12,576 nt of DNA from an uncultured Bacteroidota bacterium (lineage in GTDB: Bacteria > Bacteroidota > Bacteroidia > B-17B0 > Aurantibacillaceae), in NCBI GenBank assembly GCA_937868675.1, contig CALMNJ010000646.1, forward strand, positions 1-12,576. Reading direction: 5' to 3'. The position numbers and the translations under genes are program-made. Below the pieces are notes generated by a model. It made no database searches, was not told the origin of the DNA, and saw nothing but the letters and a program-made list of their open reading frames with translations. Every line of letters starts with the position of its first letter. The stretch's first letter is position 1. Shown piece after piece: positions 1-6,268 of the stretch.

Positions 1-2
1 CT

Positions 3-74
3 GCTGCTCCTGCGGATTCAACTGCTGCTAAGACTGAAACGGCTGCTGCTCCTGCCGCAGAAGAAAAACATTAA
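3..74 (+). CDS. C-terminal tail of an unidentified Ala/Pro-rich protein (5' end outside window)
   Basis: The third forward frame is open from the window edge to a TAA at 72-74 and encodes about 23 residues rich in Ala, Pro, Thr, Glu and Lys, ending EEKH. An intrinsic terminator follows 24 bases later, which supports a real gene end. Such low-complexity, Ala/Glu/Lys-rich tails occur on several Bacteroidota ribosomal proteins (bS16 is one example) and on some DNA-binding or envelope proteins. Nothing in this fragment identifies the family, so no product is named. The other two forward frames would encode either Leu-rich or quickly stopped peptides, which makes this the most plausible reading. 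Confidence 0.6.
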   Translation, partial: AAPADSTAAKTETAAAPAAEEKH

Positions 75-98
75 TTATTTGTGTTTAGTTAGTTAACG

Positions 99-139
99 GA
101 AAAGCCCCTTAGCCATGCTTTGGGGCTTTTCTGTTTTTT
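99..139 (+). terminator. Rho-independent terminator of the upstream gene
   Basis: A perfect 10-bp stem pairs 99-108 (GAAAAGCCCC) with 122-131 (GGGGCTTTTC). The 13-base loop can form a further small AGC/GCT helix. A T-run at 134-139 follows the stem. The A-rich left arm and T-rich right arm could let the hairpin work in both directions, but the nearest downstream gene also reads forward. Confidence 0.85.
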
Positions 140-150
140 ATTTAGCTTTG
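119..150 (+). promoter_or_regulatory. Candidate Bacteroidota-type promoter for the 192-455 gene
   Basis: TTTG at 119-122 and TAGCTTTG at 143-150 are separated by 20 bases. This matches the known Bacteroidota primary sigma consensus (TTTG, 19-21 bases, TAnnTTTG). The expected start of transcription is near 157, leaving a leader of about 35 bases before the ATG at 192. The -33 element lies in the loop and right arm of the preceding terminator, so the two signals overlap. The sequence match is direct; promoter activity is inferred. Confidence 0.5.
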
Positions 151-191
151 TTTTCCCCTGGATAAAAAAGGGGTAACATAAGACTGGTTCA

Positions 192-455
192 ATGAAAATA
201 AACAAAATCTTCATTTATTCTTTTGCAGGAATTGCCCTGTGTATTTGTGCGTTTATGGTTGGTTCGCGCGGCCCTGCCTCAGAGGACAGAAAGCAAATGC
301 ACTACAGGGCCAAAATATTTCAAGACTCCATTGCTACAATAATCCGTGCTCAGTTATCTGAGGCAGAAACCCCTGGTCCGGTTCAACCGGTTTTGGTTCC
401 CGACACCTCTGCTAAAAAAGCCAATCCGGCCCAGGCAGGCGTAACGGGAAAATAG
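192..455 (+). CDS. Small single-helix membrane or secreted hypothetical protein (87 aa)
   Basis: I do not recognise a family. The protein begins with MKINK, followed by one hydrophobic stretch at about residues 6-24 (IFIYSFAGIALCICAFMVG). This could be a signal peptide or an N-terminal membrane anchor. A Cys lies inside the helix, but the surrounding residues do not form a good lipobox. The rest is polar: a basic/amphipathic segment (about residues 30-57) and a Pro/Ala-rich tail. The gene has its own candidate promoter and sits 34 bp ahead of mrp on the same strand, so the two may share a transcript. The signal-like N-terminus, clean ATG and flanking signals argue for a real gene; function is unknown. 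Confidence 0.6.
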   Translation: MKINKIFIYSFAGIALCICAFMVGSRGPASEDRKQMHYRAKIFQDSIATIIRAQLSEAETPGPVQPVLVPDTSAKKANPAQAGVTGK

Positions 456-489
456 AATTAACGCCTTTTGGCCCTTATTGTTCGTTGTT

Positions 490-1572
490 ATGGAAATTAC
501 TGTTCAGAAGGTTCTTGACGCACTAAAGTACGTTGACGATCCGGACCTCAAAAAAGATCTGGTAACATTAAACATGATCCGCGACGTTGTGGTTGACGGA
601 AAGAATGTTTCCTTCACCGTAGTGCTCACGACGCCGGCTTGTCCGATGAAAGACATGATACACAATGCCTGCGTGAATGCGATCCTTCACTTTGTGGATA
701 AGGAGGCGAAGGTGAATATTAAAATGTCATCCAGCGTAACGAGTAAAAAGGAAAAAGACGAAACAACCCTGCGTGATGTAAAAAACATTATTGCGGTGGC
801 CAGCGGAAAAGGAGGTGTTGGAAAAAGCACGATTGCCGCAAACCTTGCACTTGGCCTAAGTAAATTGGGTGCCCGCGTTGGAATTGTGGATGCCGATATC
901 TATGGCCCTTCCCAGCACATTATGTTTGGTGTGGAACAAGACAACCCCGGACAGGCCGAATTTATGGGCCAGCGAAAAATGGCCCCGGTTGAAAGCTACG
1001 GTGTAAAAATAAACTCCATCGGTTTTTTGGCTGGTCCTAATCAGGTTGTTGCTTTGCGTGGCCCAATGGCCAGTAAAGCGCTTTCGCAGTTGTTTTTTGA
1101 TACTGTATGGGGGGAGCTTGATTATCTGATTGTAGACCTCCCTCCCGGGACTGGCGATATTCAAATAAGCCTTTGCAGTCAGGTTCCGCTAACAGGTGCC
1201 GTGATTGTTTGTACACCTCAGGACGTTGCGCTTTCGGACGCACGCAAAGGCATTGCTTTGTTCCAGCTTCAGCAAATAAATGTTCCTATATTGGGTTTGG
1301 TTGAAAACATGGCCTGGTTTACCCCCGAAGAGCTACCGGAAAACAAATATTACATTTTTGGTAAAGATGGCGTAAAACATTTGGCCGAAGAACTCAACCT
1401 TCCTCTGCTTTCACAGGTGCCACTCGTGCAAAGCGTAAGGGAAGCTGCCGACGCAGGACGACCTGCTGTAATGCAGGAAAACACCGTAACCGCTATACAG
1501 TTTAAAGAGCTGGCACAAAACGTTGCTCAACAAATCGCCATCAAAAACGCAACATTTGCAGAAGCATTGTGA
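490..1572 (+). CDS. mrp: Mrp/ApbC family Fe-S cluster carrier ATPase
   Basis: This is a cytoplasmic P-loop NTPase of the Mrp/NBP35 class, thought to carry iron-sulfur clusters to target proteins. Residues 1-80 form a MIP18/DUF59 domain with a conserved Cys (C51, in TPACPM). A linker of about 15 residues leads to the ParA-like ATPase, with the deviant Walker A GKGGVGKST at 106-114, the DADIYGPS motif near 134-141 and DLPPGTGD at 216-223. The length of 360 aa is normal for the fused form. The frame is open further upstream to a TTG at 478, but I chose the ATG at 490 because the first four codons there (MFVV) are not family-like and MEITVQKVLDAL is. After VENMAWF the usual CxxC that bridges a cluster between subunits is absent: the segment reads TPEELPENKYY. 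I believe this substitution is common in Bacteroidota, from memory only. The fold assignment is secure; the cluster-carrying role is inferred. Confidence 0.93.
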   Translation: MEITVQKVLDALKYVDDPDLKKDLVTLNMIRDVVVDGKNVSFTVVLTTPACPMKDMIHNACVNAILHFVDKEAKVNIKMSSSVTSKKEKDETTLRDVKNIIAVASGKGGVGKSTIAANLALGLSKLGARVGIVDADIYGPSQHIMFGVEQDNPGQAEFMGQRKMAPVESYGVKINSIGFLAGPNQVVALRGPMASKALSQLFFDTVWGELDYLIVDLPPGTGDIQISLCSQVPLTGAVIVCTPQDVALSDARKGIALFQLQQINVPILGLVENMAWFTPEELPENKYYIFGKDGVKHLAEELNLPLLSQVPLVQSVREAADAGRPAVMQENTVTAIQFKELAQNVAQQIAIKNATFAEAL

Positions 1573-1622
1573 GATTTTTATGGCTCTTCACCGATAGATA
1601 AACGTTGGTTAAAAATTCAAAC

Positions 1623-2693
1623 ATGAAGAATCCATTAACGCTATTACTAATACTTTTTTGGTTCGGTACAATGGGCCAATTGACACCAACAAAAAATAAG
1701 TTTCGGAATTTAGCTTTCCGTGATGCACAAAGCACGCCCCCCAACAACCTTTACAGCTTTACAACGTTTACAGATACCTACCAACCCATTGTTGGCGCAT
1801 CGGTAAGCGGTGGCCTGCAATGGGATGAACTTGATTTTGCGGTGCCCATAGGCTTTAACTTTAAGTTGTACGGCAAGCAAAATGACTCCATCCGCGTTTT
1901 CGGGGGCTCGGTTGTAACCTTCGATGACCTTAACAATTCAAGTGCCATTGCGGCTGCCTCGCCGGTTTATGAAGACTTGTGCGACCGGGCCTGGAGCAGC
2001 ACAAGTTTTGAGGGTGCCACCGGTGGTCTGTCGGATATTTCTTACACAGTAACCGGTAACACCGGAAGCCGGATTTGCGTGATACAGATTAGTAATGCAG
2101 GATTTCGGGGAGAGATAGACTCGGCAGGAATATCGAGCAGCTTTGTGAATTTTCAGGTGTGGCTTTATGAAACCAGTAACAAGGTTGAGTTCCGGTTTGG
2201 TAATTGCAATATTCTGAATCCAAACATTAATCTGTCAAACAGTTCGGCCGGGTTTATCTGTGGCATGGCCAATATTACCAATACGTCGGCATTTACAGGC
2301 AGCGGCAATCTTCTTAAAGGGCCCAATAACAGTCCGGTGATGGTGGGGTTCGATCCCAATAATCCGTTTGCCGATGCGGTGTCCTATCAAATACAGAGCG
2401 GTCAGGTTTATCAGTTCAACAACACCTCATACAACGGCACGGGGCTCCCGAAACAGGAAGGCGCAAATGCCATTAGCTTATTTCCGAACCCCGCCAAAAA
2501 CCTTTTACAGGTTAAGCATCATGGAATCCTGACAGAAGAGTTGGCGGTGTTGCTTTCAGACATAAACGGTAAGCTCATTTTGGAGGCTTTTGGAAACGAT
2601 CTAATATCACTTGACGGAGTTGCTCCTGGTGTTTATTTGTGCCGGGTTTCCGGAAAAGTAGCTTCTTTTACAACTCGTTTGGTGGTTGAATAA
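1623..2693 (+). CDS. Secreted protein with C-terminal type IX secretion sorting domain
   Basis: The product (356 aa) starts with a Sec signal peptide, MKNPLTLLLILFWFGTMG, with cleavage expected just before or after Q19. The last 72 residues (about 285-356) look like a type A T9SS sorting domain: FPNPAKNLLQV at its start, an ISDINGK-like turn (LLSDINGK), GVAPGVYLCRV, and a terminal basic/hydrophobic strand TTRLVVE. In this family the domain directs export across the outer membrane by the PorT/Sov machinery and is usually removed by PorU. The central 260 residues are Asn/Ser/Gly-rich and β-like, with no enzyme motif I can identify. The open frame extends upstream to a TTG at 1605, but the ATG at 1623 gives a proper signal peptide. 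The gene lies 50 bp after mrp and converges on the 2728 gene. The passenger's function is unknown; it may be an adhesin-like or surface protein. Confidence 0.88.
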   Translation: MKNPLTLLLILFWFGTMGQLTPTKNKFRNLAFRDAQSTPPNNLYSFTTFTDTYQPIVGASVSGGLQWDELDFAVPIGFNFKLYGKQNDSIRVFGGSVVTFDDLNNSSAIAAASPVYEDLCDRAWSSTSFEGATGGLSDISYTVTGNTGSRICVIQISNAGFRGEIDSAGISSSFVNFQVWLYETSNKVEFRFGNCNILNPNINLSNSSAGFICGMANITNTSAFTGSGNLLKGPNNSPVMVGFDPNNPFADAVSYQIQSGQVYQFNNTSYNGTGLPKQEGANAISLFPNPAKNLLQVKHHGILTEELAVLLSDINGKLILEAFGNDLISLDGVAPGVYLCRVSGKVASFTTRLVVE

Positions 2694-2727
2694 ATTAACT
2701 TTTCTTTAACGCAGCTGATTTCCTGAA

Positions 2728-3429
2728 CTACTTTTTTTCGCTGTTTATTTTGCCGCATCGTAAGCTAAGCCCGGCCTGAATGATGGCTCCCTTTTCCCAG
2801 CCAAATTCGATAACACCGGCTAGGGGCTTCGAAAAATAATGTCGGTACCCTAAAAGGGGTGAAACATAAAATGAACCGGGCAACGAGAACTTCTTCCTGT
2901 AATCAAACACCGGCAACGTTCTGTTTATGTCTGTGCTGTTAAAATCAACAGTAAGGGAAAGTTTTGTATATCCCAGGCCCAGACTAAAATACACATCGTT
3001 GTAAAGGTCTCCGGTTGGTATATGAAGCGATGGCCTTATGCCGATGGAGGCGCTCGTGATTTTAAATTTATAGATGTCAACCGAATCTGCGCCCAATGTC
3101 TGGCTGGAATTAAGCACATTGTAGCGGTCGGTTAAATCAATCTTCAGATTCCATGCTGCAAGCGTGATACCCAAACCAAAATACTTATTAAAGCCGTACT
3201 CGCATTTAAAACTTACCGGATTCAGACCTTTTACTGTAACCCCAGCAATATTGTTGAAAGAGTTTTTAAACGCGTCGGTTTTTGTAATAAGCCTCACCGT
3301 TGTTTTTGTAAGGTGCGGTGCCCCAATGCTTACATTAAAAATAACCTGCTTTTTACCAAAACCCTCTTGTGAAATTGACGCATTTTGCATCAAAATAAAC
3401 AGGAGCAGAATGGCAACCTTTTTCCTCAT
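2728..3429 (-). CDS. Putative outer-membrane β-barrel protein
   Basis: The 233-residue product has a signal peptide (MRKKVAILLLFILMQNASIS, cleavage near Q21). After it come alternating hydrophobic/polar strands with aromatic residues, such as GFNKYFGLGITLAAWNLKI, DVYFSLGLGYTKLSLTV and SFYVSPLLGYRHYF. The pattern and size fit an 8-10-strand outer-membrane barrel of the kind annotated as 'outer membrane beta-barrel protein' in Bacteroidota. No specific family is recognised. Its ATG overlaps the stop of the upstream threonine dehydrogenase gene in an ATGA, so translation is probably coupled. There is no obvious functional reason to pair a barrel with a threonine-degrading enzyme; co-transcription may be incidental. 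The terminal residues (KINSEKK) do not end in the aromatic residue typical of classical barrels. Confidence 0.75.
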   Translation of the reverse strand: MRKKVAILLLFILMQNASISQEGFGKKQVIFNVSIGAPHLTKTTVRLITKTDAFKNSFNNIAGVTVKGLNPVSFKCEYGFNKYFGLGITLAAWNLKIDLTDRYNVLNSSQTLGADSVDIYKFKITSASIGIRPSLHIPTGDLYNDVYFSLGLGYTKLSLTVDFNSTDINRTLPVFDYRKKFSLPGSFYVSPLLGYRHYFSKPLAGVIEFGWEKGAIIQAGLSLRCGKINSEKK

Positions 3430-4388
3430 TTAGACACCAGATCATGCTCCTTAAGGTTGAGGAGCAAGTTTTCCACCAGTTTAGGAAGATCGTATTTTTC
3501 TTTCCAACCCCAGTGTTGGCGGGCCTCTGAGTCGTCAATACTGGAAGGCCAGCTATCCGCAATGGCCTGACGAAAATCGGGCTTATAACTAATGGTAAAA
3601 GAAGGAATGTGTTTTTTAATTTCATCTGCAATCTGCCTTGGTGTAAAGCTAATACCCGACAAATTGTAACTGCCTCTAATTTTAATGCTGTCTGCTGGTG
3701 CCTGCATCAGCTCTATGGTAGCCCTGATCGCGTCTTCCATGTGCATCATGGGTAGTCCGGTACTTTCGTTTAGAAAACACTCATAGCTTCCCTTTTTAAG
3801 GGCTTCATGAAAAATATGAACTGCATAATCGGTAGTACCGCCCCCAGGGGCGCTTTTCCAACCTATCAATCCGGGGTAACGCAGGCTTCTTGAGTCCACA
3901 CCATACTTGCGGAAATACCACTCGCACCAGCGTTCGCCTGCCTGTTTACTAATTCCATAAACAGTAGAGGGCTCCATTACTGTGTATTGCGGGGTATTGT
4001 GACGCGGTGTGGTTGGTCCAAACACCGCAATTGAGCTTGGCCAATAAATTTGATTTACGTGTCTTTCTTTTCCAAGGTCAAGGACATGAAACAAAGACTC
4101 CATGTTAAGTTTCCACGCAAACATGGGGTTTTGTTCGCCGGTGGCCGAGAGCAACGCTGCCAGATGGTACACCTGTGTAACATTGTTTGCCTTAACAAGT
4201 TTGAAAAGTGCATCTTTGTCGAGCGCATCCAGCTTTTCGAAGCGGAAATTTTTAAGGAGTTCTGTTTCTTTAAGGTCAGAGGCAATGACGTGGTCGCTGC
4301 CATAAATCCGGGCCAGGCTCTCGGTCAGCTCAACGCCGATCTGGCCGCCTGCACCTATGATAAGTATGTTTTCCTGAGTGGCCGACAT
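3426..4388 (-). CDS. L-threonine 3-dehydrogenase, SDR (epimerase-like) type
   Basis: This is an extended short-chain dehydrogenase of 320 aa, the usual size. It has the nucleotide-binding GxxGxxG (GAGGQIG, 12-18), an Asp after strand β2 for NAD ribose (ASDLKE, D38), the serine pair WPSSIAVFG (118-119) and the catalytic YGISK (Y144, K148). The block RYPGLIGWKSAPGGGTTDYA (170-189) and the region GLPMMHMEDA (211-220) are typical of the bacterial UDP-epimerase-like threonine dehydrogenases, not of sugar epimerases. The expected reaction is L-threonine + NAD+ to 2-amino-3-oxobutyrate, which KBL (2-amino-3-ketobutyrate CoA ligase) then cleaves to glycine and acetyl-CoA. No kbl gene lies in the window. 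The enzyme would be cytoplasmic. The gene overlaps the downstream barrel gene by 4 bases and is divergent from trhO. Another NAD-dependent epimerase activity is possible but less likely. Confidence 0.88.
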   Translation of the reverse strand: MSATQENILIIGAGGQIGVELTESLARIYGSDHVIASDLKETELLKNFRFEKLDALDKDALFKLVKANNVTQVYHLAALLSATGEQNPMFAWKLNMESLFHVLDLGKERHVNQIYWPSSIAVFGPTTPRHNTPQYTVMEPSTVYGISKQAGERWCEWYFRKYGVDSRSLRYPGLIGWKSAPGGGTTDYAVHIFHEALKKGSYECFLNESTGLPMMHMEDAIRATIELMQAPADSIKIRGSYNLSGISFTPRQIADEIKKHIPSFTISYKPDFRQAIADSWPSSIDDSEARQHWGWKEKYDLPKLVENLLLNLKEHDLVSK

Positions 4389-4418
4389 AATGAAATCTCA
4401 ATAATTAACGTGAAGTAT

Positions 4419-4451
4419 TTTGTACCTTTACAAACGTAAAAATAATTTTTG
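4419..4451 (+). promoter_or_regulatory. Candidate promoter for trhO
   Basis: TTTG at 4419-4422 is followed after 20 bases by TAATTTTTG at 4443-4451. This resembles the Bacteroidota -33/-7 pair, with one extra base between TA and TTTG, or seven of eight matches if read as TAATTTTT. Transcription would begin around 4458 and give a leader of roughly 65 bases. The match is imperfect. Confidence 0.35.
4431..4438 (-). promoter_or_regulatory. Candidate -7 element for the threonine dehydrogenase operon
   Basis: Read on the minus strand, this is TACGTTTG, a full match to the Bacteroidota -7 consensus TAnnTTTG. It lies 42 bases before the start codon at 4388. I see no TTG/TTTG at the expected 19-21 bases further upstream, so only half of the promoter is supported. 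It sits between the two elements proposed for trhO, so the divergent promoters would overlap. Confidence 0.4.
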
Positions 4452-4524
4452 ATTTTCTCCGGCCGCAAATGGAACGAAATCAAAAAAGTAAAAATTGGTA
4501 TAACCTGCAATTATACTTCAGTTT

Positions 4525-5580
4525 ATGGCTTTATTAGTAAACAGGATTGATAAACGTATCCTTAAAGAAAATTTAAAACAAGAGGGCTTTGCCCGAAAAA
4601 CCATTTCGTTTTATCGTTATGTAAACATTCAAAATCCGCTTGAACTGCGCGACACTTTGTTTAAAAGCTGGTCTGAATTAAATTGTTTTGGCCGGATTTA
4701 TCTCGCCAACGAGGGAATTAACGCGCAGATGAGCGTACCTGAACATCATTGGGAGGCATTTGTAACGCGGCTTTACTCCATTCCCTATTTTAGTGATGTT
4801 CCTTTTAAACACGCTGTTGACGGCAACGGCAAGTCGTTTTACAAGCTCATCGTGAAGGTGCGTGATAAGATTGTGGCTGACGGCATTACCGATCCCGGGT
4901 TCGACCCTTCAAACACCGGAAAATATCTTAATGCCAAAGAATTTAATGCGGCGCTTAACGACACAGATACTATCGTGATTGACATGCGCAATCATTACGA
5001 AAGCGAAGTGGGACGTTTTGAGAATGCTTTTTGCCCCGACGCAGACACGTTTAGAGAAGAGCTTCCGCAAGTGATTGAACACCTGAAGGGAAAAGAAAAT
5101 AAAAAGGTGTTGATGTACTGCACGGGTGGAATTCGCTGCGAAAAAGCCAGTGCCTATTTTAAGTATAAGGGATTTGGCGAAGTGTACCACCTTCAGGGCG
5201 GTATTATTCAATACGCAAAAGAGGTGAAGGAGCTGGGTCTGGAAAGCAAATTTAAAGGAGTTAACTTTGTGTTCGATGAGCGCATCGGTGAGCGCGTTAC
5301 CGATGACGTGCTGTCGGCGTGCCACCAGTGCGGTAAGCCCTGCGATACGCACGTGAATTGCAAAAACGACGATTGTCACCTGCTTTTTATTCAGTGCCGG
5401 GAGTGCGCCGAAAAAATGAATGGTTGCTGCACACCTGAATGCATGCACACTATATCGCTTCCAATAGAAGAACAACGAAGATTAAGGAAAGGTCGTGTAA
5501 AAAACGGGCCTGAATGTCTGGCCGTTTATAAAAGCCGTTTGCGCCCAAAGCTTAACGAGCTTACCCTACTTAAAAAATAA
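4525..5580 (+). CDS. trhO: tRNA uridine(34) hydroxylase, rhodanese family (TrhO/YceA)
   Basis: The product (351 aa) has the YceA/TrhO layout. An N-terminal ferredoxin-like domain (about 25-120) contains the signature GRIYLANEGINAQMS (56-70). A rhodanese domain (about 135-240) carries the active-site loop YCTGGIRCEKA, with nucleophile C199 and a second Cys C205. A Cys-rich C-terminal tail (about 255-351) follows. TrhO makes 5-hydroxyuridine at the wobble base of certain tRNAs using molecular oxygen, as established for E. coli and B. subtilis homologues. The tail has ten cysteines between 266 and 306, including CHQCGKPC, CRECAEK and CCTPEC groupings, which suggests a zinc- or metal-binding module. 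The ATG at 4525 is the first in frame and gives a family-like N-terminus. The gene is monocistronic in appearance, divergent from the threonine dehydrogenase gene. Confidence 0.93.
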   Translation: MALLVNRIDKRILKENLKQEGFARKTISFYRYVNIQNPLELRDTLFKSWSELNCFGRIYLANEGINAQMSVPEHHWEAFVTRLYSIPYFSDVPFKHAVDGNGKSFYKLIVKVRDKIVADGITDPGFDPSNTGKYLNAKEFNAALNDTDTIVIDMRNHYESEVGRFENAFCPDADTFREELPQVIEHLKGKENKKVLMYCTGGIRCEKASAYFKYKGFGEVYHLQGGIIQYAKEVKELGLESKFKGVNFVFDERIGERVTDDVLSACHQCGKPCDTHVNCKNDDCHLLFIQCRECAEKMNGCCTPECMHTISLPIEEQRRLRKGRVKNGPECLAVYKSRLRPKLNELTLLKK

Positions 5581-5715
5581 TCTCTTGCGCTGTGTTACTG
5601 TGCTGCGGTTGGTTATACCTTGTTGTATTCGTCCGGTTTAATTTATCCTGTAATTTCGAAATAAACGCTTTACGCGTATTAAAAAATGGCCTATATTTAA
5701 AGTAAATTTAAAACC

Positions 5716-6261
5716 ATGAAAAAAATTCTATTCGTATTGGCCGGCGCGGTGTTGTTTGGGATAACCTCCTGCCAAAAAACCAAAGATTCGATTAATTCGT
5801 TGACGGAATTTGACATTCCATACAGTTCCAACTTTGATGTTCCGGCCACACCCTCAACAACTACGTCGGCCACCACTCCGGTGGACGTTACCACTCCGAA
5901 TATCCCAACCAACTCGTCGAGTATATACGGAAACAATAAAACAAGCGCCGATTTGATAACGGAGATAAAACTGAGCAAGCTTACCATCAGCACAACTGGC
6001 GCGAACCTGGATTACCTTAAATCGGTAAGTGTTTATATCAAAACCGGGTCTATAGCCGAAAAGCTGATTGCTACCAACGCCTCTATCCCAACGGGTGTCA
6101 CTTCGGTAACTCTGGCCCCACAGGACGTAAACATCAAGGATTATATAAACCAGGACAATATTCAGTTCAGGGTTAGCTCCAACATTTCTGCAAGTGGCAC
6201 AACGCAGCAAACCTTAAAACTGGACGAAACCGTACACGTAAAAGCAACGCTCTTAAAATAG
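5716..6261 (+). CDS. Threonine-rich lipoprotein of unknown function
   Basis: The product (181 aa) begins with a lipoprotein signal, MKKILFVLAGAVLFGITSC, so Cys19 would be lipidated and the protein anchored in the envelope. The mature N-terminal part (about 35-70) is a Thr/Ser/Pro-rich linker (STTTSATTPVDVTTPNIPT). The rest is Asn/Ser/Thr-rich with β-strand character and few charges. No catalytic motif or family is recognised. The TAG is only 7 bases from the ATG of the homogentisate dioxygenase homologue, so the two are probably co-transcribed, although their functions have no obvious link. Upstream, TATATTTA at 5692-5699 is a poor -7 candidate; I see no good promoter. Confidence 0.75.
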   Translation: MKKILFVLAGAVLFGITSCQKTKDSINSLTEFDIPYSSNFDVPATPSTTTSATTPVDVTTPNIPTNSSSIYGNNKTSADLITEIKLSKLTISTTGANLDYLKSVSVYIKTGSIAEKLIATNASIPTGVTSVTLAPQDVNIKDYINQDNIQFRVSSNISASGTTQQTLKLDETVHVKATLLK

Positions 6262-6268
6262 TTACTTA

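Noticed and set aside
1..74. Repeated GCTGCT units read as a tandem repeat or CRISPR-like element
   Set aside because: They are Ala codons of a low-complexity protein tail in an open frame, with no spacers or regular period.
478..489. Upstream TTG start for mrp adding four residues
   Set aside because: The extra residues MFVV are not family-like, and the ATG at 490 gives the standard Mrp N-terminus.
1605..1622. Upstream TTG start for the type IX-sorted protein
   Set aside because: It would add MVKNSN ahead of the signal peptide; the ATG at 1623 gives a cleaner signal sequence.
4909..5475. Long minus-strand open frame (188 codons) inside trhO
   Set aside because: It is fully antisense to a well-supported gene, is rich in unusual residue runs and has no recognisable domain; it is a shadow of trhO codon usage.
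5581..5715. Possible terminator or promoter between trhO and the lipoprotein gene
   Set aside because: I found no stem with a T-run, and only degenerate -7 matches (TAATTTCG at 5651, TATATTTA at 5692) without a good -33 partner, so neither is listed as a feature.
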